Positions 1 through 8,509 of a stretch of 10,625 nucleotides of DNA are shown here, one piece after another. The notes below the pieces were generated by a model, which was given only the letters and a program-made list of their open reading frames with translations, did no database searches and was not told the DNA's origin. The translations under genes were made by a program, and so were the position numbers. Numbering within the stretch: the first letter of the stretch is position 1; the number at the start of each line of letters is the position of its first letter. This DNA is from Acanthamoeba lenticulata (lineage: Eukaryota > Discosea > Longamoebia > Acanthamoebidae), in NCBI GenBank assembly GCA_002179805.1, contig NAVB01000240.1:1-10625 (forward strand), in the 5' to 3' direction.

Positions 1-1304
1 TGTAGGTGGTCCGCGAAAACAGGTTCGAGTGCAGCGCCTGGTAGAAGATCGAGTCTCCCTCGGACTGATCATCATCATCATCATCAACAAGCAAGCAAGC
101 AAGAGGTCAGCTCGATTGGTGCCTCCACATTATGTGAGGGAAAAGAGGGGGGAAGTAGGTCCTACCATGGCACCCTTCATCTCGTTGTAGACAACGCCCT
201 TGAACTTGAGCGGCGACGACGCGTCTGGCATGTGTCCAACGTTATGCCAAGGGACGTCAGCATGCTGACTTCGCAAGGAGGGAGAAACGAAAGGGAGACG
301 GACCGTCGAGCTTCTCAAATTCGAGGCGGTGGCCCTCCTGCATGAAGTCAAAAGGCTCCAGCTTGGGGAAGAAGGTGGCGTCGAGGTATACCGACAAGAG
401 GTTGTAGTAGTCCTTCACGTTCTGGGTCGAGAACGGATACGACGTGTGGTCCGGTGCTGAATCCCAAGCCAACAAGCGCGGTGAGCCAGGCGGTGCAGAA
501 CCACAAGCGCGTGATGGTGATGACCGTGGCGTACCGGTGTAGGCGTTCATGTAGGTGTTCAAGCTCCGCTTGAGCATGTTGAAGAAGGGATCGCGCACGG
601 GATACTTTTCTGACCCGCACAGTGTCGTATGCTCCAGGATGTGCGCCACGCCTGTCGAATCCGTCGGGACGGTCTTGAACGTGACACTATGACGGTGATG
701 AAACGCGCATGCACGGCTCATCAGCACACATGCAACGAAGCTCATAAGAGGTGGAACGCGAACCAAAAGACGTTATTGGTGTCGCTGCAGTCGACGTGGA
801 ACAAACGTGCACCGGTCTTCTCGTGGACCAGTTGGTAGGTCATGAAGTTGCGCTCGGGGATCGGCACAACCTACATCAGCACCAGCGTCACGTGAGCCCA
901 ACCTTAGCGGGTGCGTCTCAAAGGGGCGCAAACCTTGAGCACACGGAACCCGTGCAGCTGGTCGCCCACGCTCAACGATGGCTTCTCCCGCTCTACAGAA
1001 CAAACCCTCAGTACGCGCATGGAGAGGAGAAATCGTGTAAAGTGTTCGTGATGGATGTACAAGACACCATACCGTTGCCTCTCTTGACGCTACTAAAGTC
1101 CTGCGTCGTGTGCACAGAAGAAGGAGCTGCCGTGGCTTGAGTAGCCCAACCACGATGACTCAAATTGGCGGCCGATCCAGAGCTGCGAAGGAGAGCCGTT
1201 GCCGACCGCGCGCCCAGCGATGCAGCGCTCTTCCATGATGTGCGCACCACTGGCGTCAGCGACGCAGCTCTACTTCGTGCCGTGGATGTGAGCAACCTCT
1301 TCAT
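1..1304 (-). CDS. Mitochondrial presequence protease, M16C family (PreP/PITRM1/Cym1 type), N-terminal part
   Basis: Zinc metallopeptidase that degrades cleaved targeting peptides and other short unstructured peptides in the mitochondrial matrix. Exons on the minus strand are 1304-1073, 992-934, 870-764, 686-535, 456-304, 224-166 and 64-1, where the window cuts the gene. The six introns are 63-101 nt and all phases match. Residues 1 to about 60 are rich in Arg, Ser and Ala and have no acidic residue before Asp69, as expected of a mitochondrial presequence. The RGWA at 51-54 looks like an MPP/Icp55 cleavage site. The inverted zinc motif is His148-x-x-Glu151-His152 in AHILEH, and the distal ligand is Glu249 in YNEMKGA. 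The spacing equals that of the human enzyme as I recall it. The family's TASDY and YPFSTQN region (here TAPDH, then YPFSTQN) reads correctly only across the 534-457 intron. About three quarters of a roughly 1000-residue enzyme lies outside the window. The start is the first ATG in frame. Confidence 0.94.
68..103. repeat. Microsatellite (ATC)6 followed by (GCAA)3 inside an intron
   Basis: Six ATC copies at 68-85 are followed, after a five-base spacer, by three GCAA units at 91-102. The tract lies in the last intron seen of the presequence protease (165-65), directly before its acceptor at 66-65. This is the longest intron of that gene (101 nt against 63-80), so the repeat accounts for the extra length. 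It replaces the usual pyrimidine tract with a GAT-rich stretch on the coding strand. Confidence 0.85.
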
Positions 1305-1453
1305 CTTCCGCAACTGACGCTCCGCCGCGTTTCCAGTAAAAATGAGTTTCTCGCGGCGAGACAGAGAAAGAAAAAGAAAACAAATTCTTCTTATTTTAAT
1401 TTTTTTAATGGACGCGCAGCACGCCAAGGACGGAGCTGCGGCCGTGGGCGTTC
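1305..1453. promoter_or_regulatory. Divergent promoter between the presequence protease and the 2H-like gene
   Basis: These 149 bases separate two oppositely directed start codons, so they must hold the promoters and 5' leaders of both genes. Two things are visible. A near-perfect palindrome, TCTCG-CGG-CGAGA, lies at 1349-1361. It is followed by a purine tract and then a strongly AT-rich stretch at about 1363-1409 in otherwise GC-rich DNA. An ATG at 1408 is out of frame with the start chosen for the plus-strand gene. No TATA box is convincing. That this is a bidirectional promoter is inferred from gene arrangement. Confidence 0.6.
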
Positions 1454-2276
1454 ATGGTGGCCTGGGACGGCGTGCTGACACTGGCCTACCGTGGCTTTCC
1501 TCGCCCTTTGGCGGACCTAAAAGAACGCATTGGCCAGCACTTCCCCGAACTGCCACCAGGTTGGTTGGTTCTTCAAGTGGTGCTGGCATGGTTGCTGATG
1601 GAGGAGGCTGTGGCACAGAGAACCCAGGCAGCAAGTGGCCCAAGACCACGCTTGGAGCGCTGGCTGACGATGCACCGCCGCTCACTCTCGCCCAGCTGCG
1701 CGTCCTCAAGCGTGTGTGCGACGAGTGTAACGGCTTGCTCCCCGACGAGACACCGTTCCGTGTGGAGCAGTTGGCCGTGGTGATCTACTGCTGCACTTCC
1801 CTCGAGAAGAGGCTCACGGTCCACCCCATCGACCTAGACCACACCAGCCCCATCGTCACCGAGGTCGGGTATGCTTCCCAATACATGAGATAGTCATCAT
1901 TGCCATGGTATGCCCTGCCTCACCACCTGGTCCTCCAGACAAGAAGAAGAGCAAAAGGTGCGCAACGTGGTGGCAGAGTTTGATGAAGCGCTACTTGACC
2001 GCTACATCGACCGAGTGGCAACGGGCCGCAACAGGGCCTCGCACTACCGCGGCCCTCGCGTACGTGCTCAACCATAGCCCTTCTTCATCTCCTCACGTTG
2101 ACAAGAGCTTCTTCTGGCAACCCGCACAGGTGGGCAGCACACTGGTGTTTGAGCTGCCGCAGCCCATGCCCGCCGCCTTGGTGCGATTCCGAGAGCGCGT
2201 CGACGCGGCCCTGGGCGCCGGCGTCTACGTGTGGTTCGAGCCCTCGGCTCTTCACACCACCGTGCGCGGCCTCTGA
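1454..2276 (+). CDS. Small protein resembling the plant 'RNA ligase/cyclic nucleotide phosphodiesterase' family (2H-like)
   Basis: Four exons, 1454-1559, 1619-1868, 1939-2059 and 2130-2276, join to 624 nt and 207 residues. The introns are 59, 70 and 70 nt. The joined sequence has the features I associate with a poorly studied family of about 210 residues in plants: an N-terminal YRGFPRPL segment, the junction-spanning ENPGSKWPKTTLGAL (residues 36-50), a helical middle with FDEALLDRYI, HYRGPR-VGSTLVF, and a C-terminal HTTVRGL. The last contains one H-x-T-x motif (His201, Thr203), half of the paired signature of 2H phosphoesterases. I saw no second such motif, so catalysis is uncertain. The start at 1454 is the only ATG in its frame after a stop at 1406. 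The family assignment is from memory of sequence patterns; the exon structure is better supported than the function. Confidence 0.66.
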
Positions 2277-2381
2277 GCCAAGACTCTTGATGGTCTACAG
2301 AAGAAGAGACTCCTTGTTTGTTGTTGTTGTTGGTTGTGTTGTGTCTTGTTGTTGGATCAGGGGGACAGATGGGCGAGATCG
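2277..2381. other. Convergent 3' intergenic region with GTT-rich tract
   Basis: Only 105 bases lie between the stop of the 2H-like gene on the plus strand and the stop of RICTOR on the minus strand. A GTT/TTG-rich stretch occupies 2316-2355. No AATAAA is visible on either strand. Such GT-rich sequence could serve 3' end formation for the plus-strand transcript, and the two 3' untranslated regions probably overlap. Both statements are inference. Confidence 0.45.
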
Positions 2382-5300
2382 TTACAGTGAGGGTGGGAAG
2401 ACGCGAGGCTCGGCGCAATCCTCGCTGCTGGCCATGGACGAGTCGGCCATAGCCGCGACTTCGACGACTGGCCGCGCGGCCGCGGTGCCTCGCAGATACC
2501 GCTGCCTGCTCGTTTGTGTTTGTTTCATGGAGGCGATGAGAAGAAGGTGAACATCTCAAGTACATGTAAAAGAAGAAGGTGCGTACACGGCCATCCAGAA
2601 CTCGTCGTTGTTGGCGGCGCCCTCGATGAGGCTGTAGATAAAACGTCTCGCAGTGATGCCGAAGCCGTAGGTCTCCAGCGCGCGGTAGATGTTGGCCACG
2701 AGCGAGTGGGACAGGAACATCTCCGGGTGCTTCGTGCGCCACCGCTTGAGGTTCTGAATGGCGCTCTTGTAGGTGAGGCCGCTGGCCAGGAGGCAGATCT
2801 GCGCGATGATCGCATGCCGCTGGTCGCTCAGCCTGTAGCGGCACACCATGTGGTTGACACTTGGCTGCGCTGCCCATGAACCCTGGTAGTCCTGCTCCTT
2901 CATCTAGGCCGAGCATGTGAGTCCACACAATGAATGGAATACGAGAAGAAGGAAAGGAGGGGGACGCACCGGCAGGATGAAGCAGGAAGTGATGTCCTTG
3001 GGCATGCAGATGGTGTTGGTCTTCCTCGTTCTCGGGGTGTCCCAGCCCAGCGTGCTCAAAATTTGTTTGCCGCGCTCGGTGCGGGACAGCAAGCCCAGCA
3101 CAAAGAAGCACGTTCCGCGGAGGGCCAGATTGTCGGCCGTCACGGTGAGGTTGGCGATGTAGGCAATGGCGTTGTGCTGCTCCAGGAAGGTCAGTCCGGT
3201 CTCTGACTCGCCCACGTGACCCTGCGCGTGACGTAAAGTGAGGAGAAGACTCGAGGGGAGAATGAGATCACCCGGCACGTACCACAGCCCACAGAGCGGC
3301 CCTCCTGGCGAGAGGCGGGGCGGAGTTGTCGATGAGCGTGGCCCACACTGCGTCTAGGTACTTGCCCTTCTTCAAGAACCTGTGGTAGGCGGACGTATAA
3401 AGATCGTGAGCATGGCTGGCCATGAGTTCGTGTGTGAGCCGGGTGGCCACGTACGCGCATCCCTTCTCGGTCTTGGCCAGAGCACCATACATGTGCGGCG
3501 GTGGAATCACCGACTTTTTTCTGCGGCGATGGGTGGATGTTAGCGCAAAGTTGAGGTAAAGTCCCGTCCCAAGTTTGCGTACCCGGCGTTCATGTACACG
3601 TTCTCGGAGAAGGCCTCGTCCAGGCTGGCCTCGATGTCTACCGCGTATTGGATATTCTATAGCCCGCGCGCACATCACGGTCAATAAATTGCCGTCGATC
3701 AGGAGAGGGTTGGGTGGGTGGTACCAGCGATGTTCGCCAGAGTTCCATCTCCGGTTCGATAAAATTGATCTCCTCGAGGTAGTCGAAGCCTGCGTCGATC
3801 GACAGGAACCTGATGAGCATGTTCTTGCCCTCTTTACCCATCCGCCTTAGTCCCTTGGGCTTTTTCTCGATGAACGATTTCTAGTTGACGAAACGTTGGC
3901 GGAGATCAGTGTCATAGCAACTGTGAGAAGGACAGGGAAGGGAAGGGAGCATACCAGGCACTCAATGTTGTCGCTCGCCTCATCCAGTACACTGAGGGCC
4001 TCGTGGCTCACCTGCCGATCCTCGTCGGCCAACTGGAATGCGCCCATGGCGCGCAATTCAAAGCCGTCAATTTAGCGTACCAACAACCAGCGGCACTCGT
4101 GGACGTACCCGCTCGACGAGGAAGTCGATGGCCCACACGCTGAAGTTGGACACTCCAGCACGCAACAGCGTTCGCATGTGCTTTGTAGCCAGCGCTCGCA
4201 CAACCTGGGCCAGTTGCATATGAGCACACTGCGTGTTGCTGTATCGAACGAACGGGCGGAAGAGGGGTACCATCGAGCGCGAGCGGAGGCAGCCGCGAAG
4301 TAACGGCCGGGCGGGGCCCGTGGGCATGTTGTAGTCGAGGCACATCAACACCCGCTTGCGGAGCGGGTCCTGGCCTTGTTGCTCCGAGAGCGTCTTCAGC
4401 AAGTTGAAGATTTTGGTGCCTTTCAAGAATTCCAATCCTGATGGACAGAGAAAGAAGACTCAGCCGAGAAGGATCAAGCACGAAGGAGCGGTGGAGCAGC
4501 GTACCCTCGTGGGTTGAAGACAAGGTGCCGATAAGCGAGAAATATTCACAAGACATGTTGCTGCATGGTGGATCGGTCAACAGGAGTGCCCCAAGAGGGT
4601 CGTCCGTCTGTTGGAAGCTTATTTGTGAGAATTGTCCGGAAGGCAAGCAACACCCAGAAAAGGGGGGAGGACCTTCTCCGCGACGGCCTGAAGGATGGCA
4701 GAGATCTCAGAAAAGAGCGGATCTGACTTCAAAAATTTGGCGCCGATGTTGTCCGCCTCAAGCTTCAGTAATACTTCGAGCGTCTGGCAAGCCACTCGGA
4801 CGTACTTCTGGCAGTTATCCTGCTCCGCGGTTGGTCCGCACAACAACATCAGCGGTGGCCTTGTTGGTGCATCCGCAAGTCGCGACGAGGACGTGAGACG
4901 TACGTGAGACCAGGGCAGGGTGGAGAATTGATAGGAGGAAGGTCGGAAGAAGGTGAGCAGCCTCTCGAAAAAATTGGTCCTGGACTTGGTGTAGTCCGTA
5001 TGTACAGGGTTCCTGTCGCGTTGAAAGTCACGCGTTGCGTTGAGTGAACAAGATCGTGACGGGGCAGCTGATGACAATGGTGCGCCTTCTGTACCTGAGT
5101 GGACCTTCTAAAACCTCGGAAATGGTGTCCCACGCCCACTTGGTATACTCTTTCGTCGTCAGCACACCCGTGTTCTGCAACTTGATCATGAGCTGACGGG
5201 TGTCCATATCCCAGTCCATTTTCCGCTTGATCGCGTCGATACGGTCCAGCCGTCGGTCCTTTTGCTGCAAGTTTACAAGAGAGCGCTCGATCTCAGCACT

Positions 5301-8195
5301 TGAGTGAGGCGGGTTGATCGACTTCAAGCCGTACCTGAAGCCGACGCCAGCCTTGCGTTGCTTGTGGTGCATCTGGCGAAGCGAGCGAGTCATCCTCGAC
5401 CCTGGCGCACGAGAAACACTTTAAGTCTTTCCCAGAACGATGGTATTTAGAAATGGGATCATGCGTGGAGGGCTGCATACCTGGTATTGGAGTACTGGTG
5501 GAGCGAGTTGACCATCTCTGACGCCACGCACCAGACGCCGTTCTTGCGGTTGAACGATACAGCGGAGATGATCAGCGTCGGCAGCGCCTGCAAGGTGAAA
5601 CGTGGAAAGGAGGTAAGCCTCTTGCTGTCATGCTAGGGAAGCGCTAAGAGTAGCCACTGACCTGAATGGCGGCACACTGGGAAGCGGGCATGAGAACATC
5701 CGACAAATGAAGAATCTCGCCCAGCAGCGTGAGCGCCTTTTCGTCTAGCTTGCGTGGGCTGCTGTCCTGGGTCTTTCCCAGTTCGACCAACACCTCGAGC
5801 AGGCCGCAGCTAATGAAGGTCATCAAGAACGCCGACAGGTAATTGTCGATCAAATTGGCTCGCTGTGCTTCCTCAGAGGTCTGCTCGGGACTGCAAGATG
5901 ACATCCACAGAGCATTAGCCGAGCGGTGTCGAGGTTGCCACATCATGTGCTTTCTTACCTTTCTGAGTGCGAGCCGCGCCAGCCGACGCCCGTTCGGGTC
6001 ATGGTCGCTCGCGGAATGCGGAAGAGCAGGTGCAGTGCATCCAAGATGAGCTCCTGCGTGTGCACGTTATCATTAGTGCTGGTCCGTGGTGCCTCGACGC
6101 AACCAACGACGTACATGAAGCTCGGGGTGAGGTAATCGGAGGGCGTCGACAAAAGTCTTCAAACCCTGTTGATCCGACGCCAAATAGATCATGCCCGTCC
6201 AGCTGTGGGGAAGGCCGTGAGGTGAGGCACATCACTCTGTGGACGAAGACCCTCTGGTAAAATGAAGCGCACCTCTTTAGCATGAGGCAGATGGCCTTGA
6301 TGCAGGAGTCCCATATGGTGATCTGCTCGGGCGGGTAGCTTCCCCTAGGCAAGTGAAACGTGTCGGTGAGGGGCGAGAAGAGAAGCTGCACGGTATTGGA
6401 GGTCAGACCAAATGCACAACAGGTTGCGAATCGTGGACAAGGGCGTACGCGGATGTCGATCCGAGGTCGGATGTATTTCCGTATGTCGGCTTCGTTCAGC
6501 AGGTAGAGCATGCACATCACCAACGGTTCGCGGATGTCCTGAAGTTGGCAGAGAGTACCATAGAGGCGATTGAGCGCCGACAACCATAGCGACACAGACG
6601 AGAGGAAGCACGATTGGTACCGTGTGGAGGTGGGACACAGTGGCTGCTACCAGTAGTGGGATCCCATTACACAGCGCTACGATTGCAGGATTGCCGATCG
6701 CTAGCGAGGAGCACACAAGAGCGTTAGTCAACAACCTTTCCATCTTCAAATCGAATCATGGTGGCGTCGAACCAATCTCTGCGAGTGCCAGCAGGCAGGC
6801 TGAACAGAGGATATCTCCCTTGGGGCCTTCCTCCCGTGCCACCGCAACTAGCGACTGAGCAGAGCCGAAACTATTAGGACTTTCCAAGTGTAAATGAAAG
6901 GGAAGCGAGTTAAGCGAACCTGAACTAAACAGCGAGGCATGAGTGTGGGGCTGATAGAGTTGAGGGTTCGAATCAGCTTGAGCGCTTGCATTCTCTCCAG
7001 CGAGCCGCCCGAGTCCCGCTCCAGAGACCTAGCGACAACAAGCAATGAGAGGCATAGCTACGCAGCCGCGCGTAAGAAGGAAGACGAACTGAGCGATCAA
7101 GTAGTGGAGGCAGCTGTCAAGCAGGTCTTGGAAGAGCAGCACATCCCGCACAAAAAGATGCATGCAGTACAACGCCGTGGATCGGATGTTGCGCGTAGAG
7201 TACAGCATGTATTGTCGCATGCTGCAACGTGTCATGAAGCAAGACAATGAATATAAGCCAAGGGGGAGAGACACAACTTTGTTGTAGAGGCACAGGTACC
7301 AAGCCATGAATTGCACACGAGGAAAAGTGGGCGCCTTGCCGATGGTCTCGTATTCGAGCCCGAGCTCAAGCAGAGTATTGAACGCACCAGGGATGCTCAT
7401 GGACAACTGGTCAACACCCAAGAGCACTGCCATGCATCGCTGAACCACAGCCAAGGCCTATTCATCGTTCAGCGAGATCAGTTAGACACGCGCTGCTCTC
7501 ACGTGCTGCAAGTGCACGAGCTGTACCTCGTCGGGCAAAGGCTTGTCATTGTCATCGCGGCTGGCGTGGCGCGAAGACTCGCCCGACTCGGGCAGCGAAG
7601 AGAGCTCACAACTTGCAAGGCGGCTTAGGTTGAGCGCCTCTTCTTCGTCTACGGTAGCTTCAGAGACGCTTACAGACTCTTGCCCTTTAGCGGGAGCGGT
7701 CGGGGAAGGTGAGGAGGACGAGGATGGAGACTTGACAGTTGGAGGCTCGAGCACAGAGTCTGACGATTGAAAAAGGTTGCTCTCATAGGTACGCATCCTC
7801 TCTGTGGCGCTCTTGGCTGGATTGAGCGTTGTCTCCGAGCAGACACGGACGATTGGGCGAGAGTGCTCTTTCTTTTTTGGCTTCTTTGATGTGCTGGGAC
7901 TGGAGTCGCCTGCCCTAATAATCGATGAGTAGGAGCCCACATTTCGCCCCAGCGTTGTTGACGATTTGCTCAATTCCAGCAGACGCGGGTTGTCCTTCTT
8001 TTTCTTTTTCTTTTTCTTCTTTGGCTCACTGTCTGTCCCATTGCCGCCGGTGGAGGGTTCTTCATACGCCGCGACCGTCGAAGATGACGCAGACCGCGTC
8101 AGCTCGCCCTCGCTCCTGGTGAGCTCTTTTTTCTTCAGCGGCTTTGGCGAGGCCAAGGCCTCCTTCCCCTCACCTTCTTCGCTTGCCCTCTTCAT
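2382..8195 (-). CDS. RICTOR/Pianissimo, TOR complex 2 scaffold subunit
   Basis: Rictor is the armadillo-type scaffold that defines TORC2, which phosphorylates AGC kinases such as Akt; in Dictyostelium the homologue (PiaA) is needed for chemotaxis and adenylyl cyclase activation. The model has 25 exons: 8195-7503, 7439-7300, 7221-7090, 7028-6920, 6854-6773, 6700-6621, 6538-6449, 6385-6273, 6202-6115, 6053-5959, 5890-5662, 5587-5481, 5394-5095, 5012-4904, 4819-4673, 4607-4505, 4437-4271, 4204-4109, 4032-3955, 3880-3725, 3656-3583, 3520-3283, 3221-2970, 2903-2587, 2505-2382. That gives 1372 residues, with introns of 61-86 nt. Residues 1-231 are a low-complexity basic/Ser-rich extension. Rictor_N lies at about 278-650 (HYLIAQSLERD, RKYIRP, LIDNYLSAFLMTF), Rictor_M at about 775-870 (EYFSLIGTLSSTHEG), RasGEF_N_2 at about 880-985 (ALATKHMRTLLRAGV), Rictor_V at about 1115-1200 (LRGTCFFVLGLLS), and the C-terminal helical segment at 1240-1320 (ARRFIYSLIEG). 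Several junctions restore the human spacing exactly. Exon 2 could instead start at 7457 (six more residues). The last exon is the least certain; without it the frame stops at 2556. Confidence 0.92.
7503..8195 (-). other. First exon of RICTOR: basic, serine-rich, probably disordered N-terminal extension
   Basis: This single 693-nt exon encodes residues 1-231 and is more than twice as long as any other exon of the gene. It holds nine consecutive lysines at residues 59-67 (bases 7995-8021). Further basic clusters are KPLKKKE and KKPKKKE. A duplicated ELTRS lies at 25-35, a Ser/Pro run SPSSSSSPSPTAP follows later, and there is an acidic patch near DEEEA. No globular pattern is visible. Several R-x-x-S and R-S-x-S sites could be targets of basophilic kinases. 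The start is the first ATG of the open frame. The frame is open further upstream but without another ATG, so a non-AUG or spliced upstream start cannot be excluded. Confidence 0.75.
7995..8021 (-). repeat. AAG/AAA codon run encoding nine lysines
   Basis: A 27-base purine tract on the coding strand reads as nine lysine codons mixing AAG and AAA. It lies within the first exon of RICTOR, between SEP and DNPRLLE. The mixed codons argue that the lysines are kept by selection or are old, not a fresh slippage product. Such a run could act as a nuclear or acidic-lipid targeting signal, or slow ribosomes. Confidence 0.8.
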
Positions 8196-8509
8196 CTCAA
8201 CACCACTTGCCTTGTTGGGGCCTTCTTGTGCCCCTATCTTCCGTATCTGGCTAAACGGCCGACGTTCGCTACAGAAAGCCACACCGAGGCTGCGCGGTGA
8301 GAGAATGTTTACGTCGACCCCGAGAAAAGGAAACTCCTTTCCTTTCCCGGCTGTGCCCCTCAATTGGTTTTCTCATTGTATTTCTTCGTGTGTTGCTGAT
8401 GCGGAGCCATCATCGCTCTACATCGCGCCTTGTCGAGTACGCAGATGAGCAAGCCCGTTTGTTTCTGCGCGCTTCGGCTTGTATGGTCTGTAACATAGAG
8501 CTAGATGAG
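8196..8509 (-). promoter_or_regulatory. Intergenic region between the RING gene stop and the RICTOR start
   Basis: These 314 bases separate two genes on the same strand, so they should hold the 3' untranslated region of the RING gene and the promoter and 5' leader of RICTOR. I see no gene in it. A small inverted repeat, AAAGGA-AAC-TCCTTT, lies at 8326-8340 and is followed by more CCTTTCCC. The RICTOR frame remains open back to about 8363 without an ATG. No core promoter motif is clear. Confidence 0.45.

Noticed and set aside
68..103. Repeat array as a CRISPR or functional element
   Set aside because: Units are three and four bases long, without spacers, and lie inside an intron; this is an ordinary microsatellite.
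2068..3111. Longest open frame in the window (minus strand), apparently a 347-residue protein
   Set aside because: It crosses the 2H-like gene, the convergent gap and RICTOR exons in the wrong frame, is Arg/Pro/His-rich like an antisense shadow, and shows no family pattern.
5300..5345. A 40-nt intron inside RICTOR exon 13 (AG|GTACGG ... CTCAAG)
   Set aside because: Phases would fit, but 40 nt is well below every other intron here. The unspliced frame is open and aligns acceptably with Rictor, with a small insertion.
7222..7454. Continuous RICTOR reading from 7454 through to 7029 without introns
   Set aside because: Removing 7299-7222 and 7089-7029 restores exact Rictor spacing (CMRQYML, YLIAQSLERD), whereas the unspliced frame inserts unrelated residues and hits a stop.
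7482..8363. RICTOR starting at 8363 rather than 8195
   Set aside because: The upstream start would be TTG, not expected in a nuclear eukaryotic gene. The first ATG of the frame is at 8195.
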